From NCBI GenBank assembly GCA_022841915.1, contig JALHQN010000012.1, forward strand, positions 1-64,000: a DNA stretch of 64,000 bases, in the 5' to 3' direction. Under the pieces are notes generated by a model. It made no database searches, had not been told where the DNA came from, and saw only the letters and a list, made by a program, of their open reading frames with translations. The position numbers and the translations under genes are program-made. Positions 53,317 to 62,835 of the stretch are shown here, piece by piece (the stretch's first letter is position 1; each line of letters begins with the position of its first letter). This DNA comes from Burkholderiales bacterium. GTDB lineage: Bacteria > Pseudomonadota > Gammaproteobacteria > Burkholderiales > WYBJ01.

Positions 53317-54261
53317 ATGAAGCAACCGATATTCACACTTATCATCGTGGCGCTCGCGGCTCAGGGGGCATGGGCCCAGTCCTACCCAACGCGCGCCGTG
53401 CGTGTGGTTGTGCCCGCCTCTCCTGGCGGCGGCACGGATATTCTGGCGCGCACGCTCGCACCCCCGGTCAGCGAATCGCTCGGGCAGTCGATGGTCATAG
53501 ACAACCGTCCTGGCGGATCGACCAACATCGGTACCGAGTTCGTCGCCCGGGCAGCGCCCGACGGCTACACGGTGCTGATGGCGAGCACCCCGCACGCGAT
53601 CAACGCGAGCCTCTTCCCGAAGCTGACTTTTCACCCGACCAAGGACTTCACGGCGATAACCCATCTCGCTACCGTGCAGACCGTGCTCGTCGTTCACCCC
53701 TCGCTGCCGGTATCGAACGTCAAGGAATTGATCGCCCTCGCGCGCAAGCGGCCGAGTGAACTCGCCGCTGGAAGCTCGGCAGGCACATCGCAATTTCTGG
53801 CCGTCGAGCTGCTCAAGTCGATGGCGAAAATCGACATCCTCAACGTGCCGTACAAGGGCGCGGGCGCAGCGATGAACGATCTCATCGCTGGCCACGTGCA
53901 ACTGCAGGTCAACACGCTGCTGTCAGCCCGCCCATTCCTCGAGGCGAAGCGTCTTAAACCGCTGGCGGTATGCGGTGCGAAGCGCGCCGGATCGCTACCG
54001 GACGTGCCCACCGTGAGCGAGACCCTCCCGGGATTCGAGACGGCCGGTTGGTATGTGCTGCTCGGGCCAAGCGGGATGCCGCGCAACACGGTCGATCGGC
54101 TGCAGGCGACCTTCGCCAACACATTGAACACGCCCGCCATTCGCGATCGTCTTGCGTCTCAGGGCGTCGAGGTCGTGGGTAGCACGCCCGAAGCGTTGGC
54201 AACGTTCCTCGACCAAGAGATTCCGAAATGGGGCAAAGTGGTCAAGGCGGCGCAACGCTGA
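53317..54261 (+). CDS. Bug/TctC-type tricarboxylate-binding periplasmic protein (3)
   Basis: Third Bug protein, 314 residues, with signal peptide MKQPIFTLIIVALAAQGAWA. Motifs: VRVVVPASPGGGTDILARTL, MVIDNRPGGSTNIGTEFVAR, ILNVPYKGAGAAMNDLIAGH, and FETAGWYVLLGPSGMP near the C-terminal lobe. GGAGGGG precedes the ATG. It stands alone between the gene-poor region and the convergent pst operon, with no permease or regulator beside it. Confidence 0.95.
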   Translation: MKQPIFTLIIVALAAQGAWAQSYPTRAVRVVVPASPGGGTDILARTLAPPVSESLGQSMVIDNRPGGSTNIGTEFVARAAPDGYTVLMASTPHAINASLFPKLTFHPTKDFTAITHLATVQTVLVVHPSLPVSNVKELIALARKRPSELAAGSSAGTSQFLAVELLKSMAKIDILNVPYKGAGAAMNDLIAGHVQLQVNTLLSARPFLEAKRLKPLAVCGAKRAGSLPDVPTVSETLPGFETAGWYVLLGPSGMPRNTVDRLQATFANTLNTPAIRDRLASQGVEVVGSTPEALATFLDQEIPKWGKVVKAAQR

Positions 54262-54551
54262 CGCAGACAGCCGAATAAGCGCCCTGCCTCCGATAACGCG
54301 CGCGTTTCGGCGACCAGTCTTCGCTGACTTGACCACAGGAGGACCGAAACGCATCCGTCGGGATCCGCCAAGGGTTGGGCGGGTCGGTCCAATGCAGCCG
54401 GCCTTGATTCCCGGTCCACACGCCCGCCATCAAGCCTCGGCAGTGCGCGCCGGATGCCTCGTACGACGTGCGCTATCTCGACGAGAAGCGCACGCAAGAG
54501 CATCGAGCCGCCCTGCCCGGCAAACTGCATCTGAGGCAACCCGCTGCAGGC

Positions 54552-55373
54552 CTAGCCGAACCGCCCGGTGATGTAGTCCTCCGTCTGCTTCTTCTTCGGC
54601 TTGACGAAGATGGTCTGGGTGCGGTCGAACTCGATGAGTTCGCCCAGATACATGTAGGCCGTGTAGTCCGACACCCGTGCGGCCTGCTGCATGTTGTGGG
54701 TAACGATCAGGATCGTGACTTTCGACCGGAGATCGGCAATGAGTTCCTCGATGCTGGCAGTGGCGATGGGATCCAGCGCCGATGTCGGCTCATCGAACAA
54801 GAGAATCTCCGGATCGGTGGCAAGCGCCCGTGCAATGCAAAGGCGTTGCTGCTGACCACCCGAAAGGTTGAAAGCCAGCTCCGCCAGCCGATCCTTGACT
54901 TCATCCCAGAGGGCGGCGCCGCGCAATGCCTCCTCGACCTTGTCTGTGAGCACGGCACGATTGCGAATACCGCGAACCCGCAATCCGTACGCGACGTTCT
55001 CGAATATGGATTTGGGGAACGGATTCGGCTTTTGAAACACCATCCCGATGCGCATCCGGACCTCGATCGGATCGACCTCGCGGTGGAGAATATTGACGTT
55101 GTCCGGCATGAGCACGATCCGACCGTCGTACCGGGTGTTCGGGTAAAGGTCGTGCATGCGATTGAAGCAACGCAGGAAGGTCGACTTGCCGCATCCCGAA
55201 GGCCCAATGAGCGCGGTCACGAGATGCTTGTATATCGGGATCGAGATGCCCTTCAAAGCCCGCAGCTCGCCGTAGAAGAAGTTCAAATCGTGCACCTGGG
55301 CCTTTGCCACCGGAGGCACCACCGGTTCCGTCGCACCACCTGGGAATACGGGAGAGCTTGTTTCGGTCACCAT
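54552..55373 (-). CDS. pstB: Phosphate ABC transporter ATP-binding protein
   Basis: ATPase of the high-affinity phosphate importer, 273 residues. Walker [10 protein letters not shown] (57-65), Q loop ([14 protein letters not shown]), signature [15 protein letters not shown], Walker [13 protein letters not shown] and switch His (VTHNMQQA) are present. The first ~25 residues are an unconserved extension. It overlaps pstA by seven bases and is the last gene of the operon; phoU, which often follows pstB, is missing. Confidence 0.97.
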   Translation of the reverse strand: MVTETSSPVFPGGATEPVVPPVAKAQVHDLNFFYGELRALKGISIPIYKHLVTALIGPSGCGKSTFLRCFNRMHDLYPNTRYDGRIVLMPDNVNILHREVDPIEVRMRIGMVFQKPNPFPKSIFENVAYGLRVRGIRNRAVLTDKVEEALRGAALWDEVKDRLAELAFNLSGGQQQRLCIARALATDPEILLFDEPTSALDPIATASIEELIADLRSKVTILIVTHNMQQAARVSDYTAYMYLGELIEFDRTQTIFVKPKKKQTEDYITGRFG

Positions 55374-56314
55374 TTGATCTTCTTTCGCACGGTATAGCGG
55401 ATGTAGATGGCGAGCCCGTTCATCAAGAGGGTCATTGCCAAAAGAATCACCCCGGCGGCAGCGGCGTTAAGCTGAAATGCCTTGTCGGGCCGCGACACCC
55501 AGTTGTACATCTGGATCGGGAGCACGGTGAACTCGGAGAAGAGCCAGGAGAAGTTGATGAACGGCGGAGATCCGCCGAACGGCGAATCGGGCAGAAAGGC
55601 AATGAACGTGAGCGCACCGATGCAGATGATCGGCGCGGTCTGACCGATCGCTTCGGCCATCCCGAGAATGACACCTGTCAATATTCCACCGGTCGAGTAG
55701 GGCAGGAGGTGGTTCGACACCATTTGCCAGCGTGTCGCACCCATGGCATATGCGCCTTCCCGGATATTGCCGGGAATGGTGCGCAACGCCTCGCGCGTGG
55801 ACACGATGATGATCGGGAGAATCAGCAACGCGAGCGTGAGCCCGGCAGAAAGCACGCTCTCGCCGAATCCGAACTGATAAACGAACAGACCGAGCGCGAG
55901 CAGACCGTAGACGATCGACGGCACACCCGCAAGATTGGTTACGTTGATCTCGATGAGATCGGTAAGCCAATTCCTGGGCGCGTACTCTTCAAGATACACG
56001 GCGGCACCGACGCCGACCGGCACTGCCGCCAGCATGGTGACCACCATCACCATCGCGCTGCCCACCCAGGCCGAGAGAATGCCAGCCTGAGTTGCATGAC
56101 GCGATGGGAAGTTCGTCAGGAAATCCCAGGAAAGACGCGGCAACCCATCGATCAGCAATTGGAGAAACGCCGCCAGAAGCGTTAGGAGTGCGATCATCGT
56201 GCACGTCAGGCCGGCGATGGCGAAAAGAAGCTGCTTGCGCTTCCCGCTGGTAACGAGGGCACGGATATGCGCCTGATCGACTTCCGTACGGGAAGACATC
56301 GAGCCAGGATTCAT
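55367..56314 (-). CDS. pstA: Phosphate ABC transporter permease PstA
   Basis: Inner-membrane permease of 315 residues with six membrane segments and the EAA-type loop for PstB ([20 protein letters not shown]). Family markers: [20 protein letters not shown] and [20 protein letters not shown]. The start at 56314 ([18 protein letters not shown]) is two bases after the pstC stop; a longer frame to 56626 lies inside pstC and is rejected. It overlaps pstB by seven bases. Confidence 0.96.
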   Translation of the reverse strand: MNPGSMSSRTEVDQAHIRALVTSGKRKQLLFAIAGLTCTMIALLTLLAAFLQLLIDGLPRLSWDFLTNFPSRHATQAGILSAWVGSAMVMVVTMLAAVPVGVGAAVYLEEYAPRNWLTDLIEINVTNLAGVPSIVYGLLALGLFVYQFGFGESVLSAGLTLALLILPIIIVSTREALRTIPGNIREGAYAMGATRWQMVSNHLLPYSTGGILTGVILGMAEAIGQTAPIICIGALTFIAFLPDSPFGGSPPFINFSWLFSEFTVLPIQMYNWVSRPDKAFQLNAAAAGVILLAMTLLMNGLAIYIRYTVRKKIKW

Positions 56315-56316
56315 TG

Positions 56317-57267
56317 TCAATATGCCTCTCTGTAGCGCCGGCGCAGTACGTGACCGATCACGTTGAGCACGAGCGTCATGACCAAGAGCACCAATCCGCA
56401 CGCGAAAATGCTTCGGTACCCCACGGATCCGTGGGGAAGATCGCCGAGGCTGACCTGCGCGATGAAGGCGGTGAGTGTGGCCGCCCCTTCGGTCGGGTTG
56501 AATGTGAACACAGCATTCTGGCCGGCTGCGATTGCAACGATCATCGTCTCGCCGATGGCACGCGCTGCAGCCAGCACGTAGGCTGCGATGACGCCAGAAA
56601 TGGCGCTTGGCATGACGATCTTCCATGCCACGCCCAGCTTATGCGCGCCCAGCGCATAAGCCCCTTCGCGTACACTCATGGGCACCGCCCGCATCGCGTC
56701 TTCCGAAAGCGAGGCGATGGTCGGCACCGTCGCAATTCCGATGACCAAGCCTGCCGCCAGCATATTGAAGCCGGCCAGCCCGGGCATGATCGTATCCTGA
56801 AGCAAAGGAGTCACGAACAGCAGGGCGAAGTACCCGAACACGATGGTCGGCACAGCCTGGATCAGTTCCAACAACGGCTTGACGACTTCGCGCACCGAGT
56901 GAGGCGCGAACTCGGAGAGATAAATCGCAATGGTCGTCCCCATGGGAACCGCGACGGCCAGCGCGATCGCGGTAACGGTGAGCGTTCCGGATATGAGCGG
57001 CAGGACTCCGTAGTTCGGCTCCGCGAACAGCGGCGTCCATACCGTACCGGTAAGAAAATCCCACAGCGATACGAACTCGAAAAAGCCGAGTGACTCGTAG
57101 ACCAGGACAACGGTGATCGCAATCGTGGTGAACACCGCCACGAGCGCAGCCCCCAACAGGACGAACTCGATCAGCTTCTCTTTCAAATGGCGAAAAGGCG
57201 CTCTACGCAGCGCCGTTCCCGGGGCCAGATGCCCCGAAGAGACCGCAAGGGAATTCGATTGCGACAT
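56317..57267 (-). CDS. pstC: Phosphate ABC transporter permease PstC
   Basis: Partner permease of PstA, 316 residues with six membrane segments. EAA-loop MRAVPMSVREGAYALGAHKL, plus GTTIAIYLSEFAPHSVREVV and AAARAIGETMIVAIAAG, which are typical of PstC. The ATG at 57267 has AAGGAC seven bases upstream. A longer frame to 57354 extends toward pstS and adds no conserved sequence. Gap to pstS is 124 bases. Confidence 0.96.
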   Translation of the reverse strand: MSQSNSLAVSSGHLAPGTALRRAPFRHLKEKLIEFVLLGAALVAVFTTIAITVVLVYESLGFFEFVSLWDFLTGTVWTPLFAEPNYGVLPLISGTLTVTAIALAVAVPMGTTIAIYLSEFAPHSVREVVKPLLELIQAVPTIVFGYFALLFVTPLLQDTIMPGLAGFNMLAAGLVIGIATVPTIASLSEDAMRAVPMSVREGAYALGAHKLGVAWKIVMPSAISGVIAAYVLAAARAIGETMIVAIAAGQNAVFTFNPTEGAATLTAFIAQVSLGDLPHGSVGYRSIFACGLVLLVMTLVLNVIGHVLRRRYREAY

Positions 57268-57391
57268 AGAAAAGTCCTTGGGGGAGCGCCGTTTCAAGAA
57301 ATCCGAGGGATGAATACCCGCTGCTATAAACCCGCGGCACGCGCGGTTAGGCACGTGCTGCGGGTTGCCATCATGACAAAGGAACGTCCGG

Positions 57392-58396
57392 CTAGTTCTT
57401 CGCTTCCAACTTCATCAACTGCTCGATGGTCACGCCGACCAGATTCTCTCCGCCGAACTTCGTTCCCGTGCGCATTTTAGCAACTGCGGCCGCGTTGTCG
57501 GTGTACGCCACGGCGGGCAACGGCACATACTTGACTTCACGAATCAGCTTGTCCGCATTCTTGTTGAAGAACTCGAGGAAGGACCGCACCTCGGGGCGCT
57601 TGGCCGAATCGGCCTTGACGTAGATGAAGATCGGCCGGGACAACGGCTGATACGTTCCGTTCAAGACTGTATCCATGCTCGGCTGCACCCCGGCCCCGCC
57701 TTTCCAGGAAATCGGCAGCGAGCGCAGCTTATCCCTATTCTCGGCATAGTACGCAAAGCCAAAGAACCCGATGGCATCGACGTCGCGCGAGATGCCCTGC
57801 ACGAGCACGTTATCGTCCTCGGAGGCGGTGAAATCCCCACGGCTGGACTTCGACTTGCCCGTGACCGCTTCGGTGAAGTAATCGAAGGTGCCCGAGTCGG
57901 TACCAGCACCGAACAGCTTGATCGCCCGATCGGGCCAAGCCGGGTTGACCTGATTCCAGCGAGTGATCTTGCCCTGTGCCGCCGGTTCCCACATGCGCTT
58001 CAACTCGTCGATCGAAATTTGCTTGAGCCACGTGTTCTTGGGGTGGACCACCACCGAGAGCGCGTCGAACGCGACCGGCATTTCGATAAAAGAGACCCCA
58101 TTCTTGCGGCAGTCCTCGATCTCGGACTTACTGATCGGCCGCGAGGCGTTGGAAGCATCCGTCTCGCCGCGGCAAAATTTCTTGAAACCGCCTCCGGTCC
58201 CCGAGATGCCGACGGTAACTTTGACCTTTCCCTTCGTTGACTTTTGAAACTCTTCCGCCACAGCCTCCGTGATGGGGAACACCGTGCTGGAGCCGTCGAT
58301 CCTGATGGTTTGCGCAGTGGCAGCACCTGTGGCAGCCAGCAATCCGATTGTCGCCAGCGCCGATGCAACGCGGCCTGTTCCGCAAATTCTGAGCAT
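57392..58396 (-). CDS. pstS: Periplasmic phosphate-binding protein PstS
   Basis: High-affinity phosphate receptor for PstCAB, 334 residues. A signal peptide ends near GAATAQ-TIRIDG. Phosphate-site segments are visible: RIDGSSTVFPITEAV, SNASRPISKSEIEDCR, FGAGTDSGTFDYFTEAV and SEDDNVLVQGI. AAAGGAG precedes the ATG. A Pho box 60 bases upstream indicates control by PhoB under phosphate limitation. Confidence 0.97.
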   Translation of the reverse strand: MLRICGTGRVASALATIGLLAATGAATAQTIRIDGSSTVFPITEAVAEEFQKSTKGKVKVTVGISGTGGGFKKFCRGETDASNASRPISKSEIEDCRKNGVSFIEMPVAFDALSVVVHPKNTWLKQISIDELKRMWEPAAQGKITRWNQVNPAWPDRAIKLFGAGTDSGTFDYFTEAVTGKSKSSRGDFTASEDDNVLVQGISRDVDAIGFFGFAYYAENRDKLRSLPISWKGGAGVQPSMDTVLNGTYQPLSRPIFIYVKADSAKRPEVRSFLEFFNKNADKLIREVKYVPLPAVAYTDNAAAVAKMRTGTKFGGENLVGVTIEQLMKLEAKN

Positions 58397-58440
58397 ACCT
58401 GTCTCCTTTGAGCTTGGGTCAGCGACCCGGGAAGTGGCCG

Positions 58441-58474
58441 ATACTAGTCGGCCAGGATTACAGGTCTGTGACAG
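58441..58474 (-). promoter_or_regulatory. Pho box and -10 of the pst operon
   Basis: Read on the minus strand: CTGTCAC, four bases, CTGTAAT, which are the two direct half-sites of the PhoB box in correct 11-base register; ten bases farther is TAGTAT as a -10, and pstS starts about 45 bases later. The -10 lies inside a GGCCGA...TCGGCC palindrome (58436-58453). Together these form a canonical PhoB-activated promoter. Confidence 0.8.
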
Positions 58475-58941
58475 TCATGGACGGCGATGACTGGTCGGCA
58501 ACTCGGCGCCGTGAATCGCAGCCACTCTGGCGGTCACTGATCCACGGCATCCCCGGGGCCGAGGCGCCCGGGTCGGCCGTACGAAATCGCCCGAAAACCC
58601 GATATACTCCGTGCGGTTGCGCTGCCGAGAGGCCGCGCCGAAACATCCATCGAACGAGCGCCCGTGCAGGATGAACTTAGGTTCCTGTCCCGCGTCGTGC
58701 TCGTCGGCACGGACCCATGGCAGTTGCCGCAGGAGCAGCGCGACTCCGGGACGACACGATGGGTCGCAGATCCGGCCGGGGCGATTCGCCCGGGCCGATG
58801 AGGCACGAGAGCGCTGGCTGCCTCTAGCGAGCGCACAGGCCAGCGAAGTCTCTCGGTTGTGCGGTTGGCGAGACGGCCGCGACACCGAGCCTGAAGCTTC
58901 CGCGGATGGCGTGCTTGCGTCCGACCGGGAAGAGGGCAGTA
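58475..58941 (+). other. 467-base region between pstS promoter and LPS-type methyltransferase
   Basis: A frame from about 58663 (QDELRFLSRVVLVGTDPWQL) runs to a TGA at 58801, and a neighbouring frame continues ADEARERWLPLASAQASEVS. The sequence looks protein-like and may be a frameshifted remnant of a larger gene, but the family is not recognised. No intact gene is supported. Confidence 0.35.
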
Positions 58942-59730
58942 ATGAGCAAGACGGTTCATGCGCTGGACAAGAAGCAACTCTACCGGCTGGGCGTAGAGAT
59001 GCGCAACGATGGCCGTCTGCACGATTTCTCCGATCCGGTGCTGGACGAGGTATTCACCGGCAGCATCGACCGTTTCTCCGACATCGCGTTCAAGTTGCGC
59101 GAGAGCCCTCGGGTGCTGGATATCGGGTCCGGGCACGGAATGCTGATCTCCTTCCTGAGCGAACTGGGGCACGAATGCCACGCGATCGACTTCGTCGATC
59201 AGTCGGAACGGCATCCTGCCGTCTACAAGCGTCGTTCGATCGACTATCGGGTGAGCAACGCCGAGGTGGATCCGCTCCCGTACCCGTCCGACTTCTTCGA
59301 CGCGGTCACCTGTTGCCAGGTGCTGGAACACTTCACGCACTCGCATCTGCCGCTGGTAAGGGAAATCAGGCGCGTATTGAAGCCTGGCGGCATTGCCGAG
59401 ATCGATGTTCCGAACGCCGCCAGCTACCGAAACCGCAGCCGAATGCTGCGCGGCAAGCACATCACCAACGACTACAAGTCCCACTACCTCTACGCGGAGC
59501 CGGTACTCTACAAAGGCATGTCGTTCTTCCCCGTGCGCCATAACCGCGAGTTCACCGCGGCCGAGCTGCAGCTACTCCTGGAAGAAGCCGGTTTTCGGCA
59601 GATCGAGGTCTCGTTCCTCAGAGGCAGGCGGCACAGGCAGGGCTTTCGCGGTGCGCTCGCCCTCGGGTCGATACTTCGCGACGCCGTACCGTCGCTGCGC
59701 AAGTTTCTCATCGCATTCGCAAAAAAGTGA
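58942..59730 (+). CDS. Class I SAM-dependent methyltransferase (surface polysaccharide type)
   Basis: A 262-residue Methyltransf_11-like enzyme. Motif I is VLDIGSGHGMLISFL, the motif II acidic residue is in CHAIDFVDQSER, and CQVLEHFTHSHLPLVREIRR then RVLKPGGIAEIDVPN form motifs III-IV. Such enzymes in LPS clusters methylate sugars or their carriers, but quinone or small-molecule methylation cannot be excluded. The ATG at 58942 follows AGAGGG. Its stop overlaps the next gene as GTGA, so it is coupled to the O-antigen ligase. Confidence 0.88.
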   Translation: MSKTVHALDKKQLYRLGVEMRNDGRLHDFSDPVLDEVFTGSIDRFSDIAFKLRESPRVLDIGSGHGMLISFLSELGHECHAIDFVDQSERHPAVYKRRSIDYRVSNAEVDPLPYPSDFFDAVTCCQVLEHFTHSHLPLVREIRRVLKPGGIAEIDVPNAASYRNRSRMLRGKHITNDYKSHYLYAEPVLYKGMSFFPVRHNREFTAAELQLLLEEAGFRQIEVSFLRGRRHRQGFRGALALGSILRDAVPSLRKFLIAFAKK

Positions 59731-61013
59731 GCGGCATGCTCTCTATCGCGAGCCTGCGCGCGAGAGCCCGGACGGGCGCCATCTGTGCCGCGATCGGTCT
59801 GGGCGCGTCCATTCCCGTCTCGGTGGCGCTGGACAACATGCTGCTTGCACTGACGTTGCTCCTTTGGCTCGCATCCGGCCCCCGCTGGGTGGAAATCTGC
59901 CAGTTGCGCAGCGCGCCGGTGGCGCTAGCAGCGGTGGGTCTGTTCCTGCTTTGCGCAGCGGGTTTGTTGTACGGTGAAGGCGCCGCGGAGAACGGGCCGG
60001 TGTACTTGAAGAAGTACCTGGATCTGTTGTTCGTGCCGATCTTCGTCCTGCTGTTCCGCGATGCATGGGCTCGCAGAGCCGGCATCCGTGCGTTCGAACT
60101 CGCCATGCTCGTCACGCTGTGCGTATCGTATCTGCTTGCATTGGGAATTTTGCCCTGGGAGGAGCCCTTCACGGCGAGTGCACTCAGCGGCGCCACGGCA
60201 TTCAAGCTCCAGATCGCGCACGGCACTTTCATGGCGTTCGCCGCGTACCTGTTCGCTGCACGTGCCAGGACGGCGACCTCGTCGAAGGCCAGGATCCTAT
60301 GGGGCACGGTTTGCGGCCTGGCCATCGTCAATGTGCTGTTCATGGTGTCGGGCCGCACCGGCTATCTCGTGCTGGGCGTGCTGGCGCTGCTCTACTGGTG
60401 GCAGATCTACGGGGCGCGAGGCCTCGCGCTCGCCACCGTTGCCGTGGCCGCTACCGGCGCCGTTGCGCTGATGGGGTCGAACAACTTCTCTGACCGAGTC
60501 AGGCTTGCCGCGCACGAACTGGAGAATTGGAACTACGGCGAAGGGGTGGGCACTTCCGTCGGAGACCGGCTGAACTTCTACGCTACCAGTGCTGGGATCG
60601 TGCGCCAGCATCCCGTGTTCGGGGCCGGGCTGGGCGGATTTCCCGAGGCGTTTCGCGCGCAGGTCGCAGGCACCGACATCAAACCCACGCACAATCCCCA
60701 CAACCAGTACCTGCTGTTCGGCGCCCAGCTCGGGCTCGTAGGGCTGGGCGCGTTTCTGTGGTTGCTTTGGACGCTGTGGCGCCACAGCAACCACATAGCG
60801 AGCGGGTTGGAACGCGCGGCGGCGCAGGGGCTGTTCGCGACGGCCCTGGTCGGCAGTGCAGTGAACTCCTTTCTCCTCGATCACACCGAAGGCCTGTTCT
60901 TCGCCTGGCTTGCGGGCTTGGCGTGCGCGCAGCTCGTCGACATGCGGACTGACCCTCGCGCTGATGATCCCGGAACGGCGATCACCACGAACACGTCTAC
61001 GACGGCGCGATGA
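59727..61013 (+). CDS. O-antigen ligase family protein (WaaL-like)
   Basis: Inner-membrane protein of 428 residues with about 11-12 membrane segments. The Wzy_C/O-antigen ligase region is visible: FMVSGRTGYLVLGVLALL and a large periplasmic loop ending PTHNPHNQYLLFGAQLGLVG with the conserved His. WaaL moves O-antigen from undecaprenyl phosphate to lipid A-core; polymerases share the fold. GTG start overlaps the methyltransferase stop; ATG at 59736 is an alternative. A decayed kinase-like gene and a glycosyltransferase follow. Confidence 0.9.
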   Translation: MSGMLSIASLRARARTGAICAAIGLGASIPVSVALDNMLLALTLLLWLASGPRWVEICQLRSAPVALAAVGLFLLCAAGLLYGEGAAENGPVYLKKYLDLLFVPIFVLLFRDAWARRAGIRAFELAMLVTLCVSYLLALGILPWEEPFTASALSGATAFKLQIAHGTFMAFAAYLFAARARTATSSKARILWGTVCGLAIVNVLFMVSGRTGYLVLGVLALLYWWQIYGARGLALATVAVAATGAVALMGSNNFSDRVRLAAHELENWNYGEGVGTSVGDRLNFYATSAGIVRQHPVFGAGLGGFPEAFRAQVAGTDIKPTHNPHNQYLLFGAQLGLVGLGAFLWLLWTLWRHSNHIASGLERAAAQGLFATALVGSAVNSFLLDHTEGLFFAWLAGLACAQLVDMRTDPRADDPGTAITTNTSTTAR

Positions 61014-61386
61014 CCGAGCACTCGCATGATCGAATCGGTGATTCCACGATCATGGAGCACCCCCGCATCTGTTTTTCCGAAACGGGCGCAGCCGAGCGCC
61101 CTGCCATTGCGTGGCTGTCTGACGGCTGCATTCGCGGGTACCATCTCGCGGAGGAAGGACGGCCTCGGGCCAGGCATCGTCCTGCACATGCCGAACGAGC
61201 TGCCGCGCAGACCTCCTGTTTGAGCGGTACTCGCGGAACGAGCAACCGCGGCTCACCCGCGCTCGCGGCACGAGGGAGTCCTCCACCTCGCTCGGGGGCC
61301 TGCGCCGAGAAGAGGCAGCCGATCCCGCCGTTCTGCTCTCGGCCAGAGGCGGGCCATGCACGCTGCGTCGGGCTGCTCGCGGAGCA
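61010..61386 (+). pseudogene. Decayed LPS-kinase-like (WaaP/InaA type) gene
   Basis: The ATG at 61010 overlaps the ligase stop as ATGA, as expected for a real downstream gene, but the frame gives only an Arg/Pro-rich 128-residue product. In another frame, about 61201-61386, the translation LLFERYSRNEQPRLTRARGT, then PAVLLSARGG, resembles the N-lobe of LPS/Kdo kinase proteins (LLKRYxxNEQPRLxRARGTRE). Frame changes and loss of the catalytic lobe suggest a broken gene. Confidence 0.4.
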
Positions 61387-62451
61387 ATGCCCGTGACCGT
61401 TCTCGGGGCGGTGTGGGTGGTTCGCCGGTTCGGCCCCGTTGGGGGCATGGAGCGCTATGTCTGGGAGACGGCTCAGGCGTTGAGCGCAATCGGTGTCACC
61501 ATCGAGGTCGTATGCGAGGCATTGCACGCCCCGCCGCCCGCGGGCATCCGTGTGCATGTCCTGGGAACGATTGCACCAAGGCCACGGTGGCTATCGCTGA
61601 TGCGCTTCTCGCGCAGGGTACGCCGATGGTTGCAGGCCAATCCGCGGCCCGGCTTCATCGTGCACAGTCACGAACGCCTCGGCGTACACGACGTCACGAC
61701 GTTTCATGGCCCCCCCTTCTCGACGATTCGCGAGCGTGAATGGTGGCGCCGCGTGTCGATTCGCGTGGCGGCCCAGCTCTGGCTAGAGCGGCGCGAGGTG
61801 TGCGGGCGGTCAGTCCGGGCTGTGGTTCCCAATTCCGGCCTGATCGCGGAACGCTTGAGCCACTACTACCCTTGCGCTCAGGAACGTCTGGTCGCGCCGA
61901 TCGTTCCGGGCGTTGCGCCGGGCCCGATGCGTCCGACTCGCACCGTACCCGCGGACGGCGGAACCGTGGGCTTCGTCGGGCGCGAATGGAAACGCAAGGG
62001 GCTGGACGTCGCTCTGCGCATCGCCACCGGCATTCAACGCGTGCGGCCCGGGCTTCGCGTCATCGTGGCGGGTCCGGAAGCCCGCGACATCGCGCACCTG
62101 ACCGCCGGCTATCCCGGCGAGTTGCGGATTGCGGGGTGGGTCGACAGCGCGAATCTCTATTCCGAACTGGACCTTCTGATCCATCCGGCTCGGGCCGAAC
62201 CTTACGGCATGGTCGTGGCGGAAGCGATGGCTGCCGGTGTGCCGGTCGTCGTCTCGGATGCTTGTGGCATTGCACCGGAGATCGGTGAAGAAAACGGTTC
62301 GGTCGTGCCCATCGGCGCGCCGATCACAACCTGGATCGCGGCGTGCGAGGCGCAACTCACCCGGACCGCCCCCGTGCCGGTGTACTCCCGTCGCTGGGCC
62401 CAGGTTGCGAGCGAATATCAGTTGCTCTACGACAACTTGCGCGTGCGTTGA
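61387..62451 (+). CDS. GT4-family glycosyltransferase (LPS core type)
   Basis: A 354-residue retaining transferase with two Rossmann domains. N-domain start VLGAVWVVRRFGPVGGMERY has the glycine-rich acceptor loop; the C-domain has GFVGREWKRKGLDVALRIAT and the E-x7-E nucleotide-sugar motif in EPYGMVVAEAMAAGVPVVVS. The W(K/E)RKGLD segment is typical of WaaG-like LPS core enzymes. The sugar donor cannot be read. ATG at 61387. Likely the last gene of the LPS block. Confidence 0.92.
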   Translation: MPVTVLGAVWVVRRFGPVGGMERYVWETAQALSAIGVTIEVVCEALHAPPPAGIRVHVLGTIAPRPRWLSLMRFSRRVRRWLQANPRPGFIVHSHERLGVHDVTTFHGPPFSTIREREWWRRVSIRVAAQLWLERREVCGRSVRAVVPNSGLIAERLSHYYPCAQERLVAPIVPGVAPGPMRPTRTVPADGGTVGFVGREWKRKGLDVALRIATGIQRVRPGLRVIVAGPEARDIAHLTAGYPGELRIAGWVDSANLYSELDLLIHPARAEPYGMVVAEAMAAGVPVVVSDACGIAPEIGEENGSVVPIGAPITTWIAACEAQLTRTAPVPVYSRRWAQVASEYQLLYDNLRVR

Positions 62452-62835
62452 GGCTCGCAGCGCAACGCTCTGATCGCCGCGAGCCGCCTCGCAAGCCAAG
62501 CCGCGATCGAGCGCACCCGACCAGATGACCAGGCCATGCCCACAGTTGGGCCGCGGCACGGCAGGGACGTATGAAGCTGACGGGCTTTGTCCAGTATAAC
62601 GGCATAGCCTCGCAGGCAGCCCGGTTTTTGGCTGAGACCTTGTAAGCGTTGCAAGAACTACCTCCCATCGTTCGGCACTTAGTCTAGTGGTCACTCGCCG
62701 CGTCCCTTCCGACCGGGCGGCATAGTCCGTTTGGCACCGGTCAGGAATTGCACCCCTGTAATGGTACGGCCCTAGCCTTCGCCATGCGCGCTGGATATCT
62801 CCGGCGCACGAACTCGACAAGACAGGGAGACCCCA
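62452..62835 (+). other. 384-base intergenic region before phoX
   Basis: An imperfect hairpin (GAGGCTCGC with GCGAGCCGCCTC, 62451-62507) directly after the glycosyltransferase may end its transcript. A single Pho-box-like half-site CTGTAAT lies at 62754-62760, but no second half is in register. No gene is supported. Confidence 0.45.

Noticed and set aside
54468-56185. Plus-strand frames opposite pstB and pstA
   Set aside because: Antisense of conserved ABC transporter genes; His/Arg-rich products.
62735-62760. Sigma-54 promoter before phoX (TGGCAC...TTGCA)
   Set aside because: The GG and GC elements are not separated by the required ten bases.
62754-62760. Pho box before phoX
   Set aside because: Only one half-site (CTGTAAT); no second half in 11-base register.
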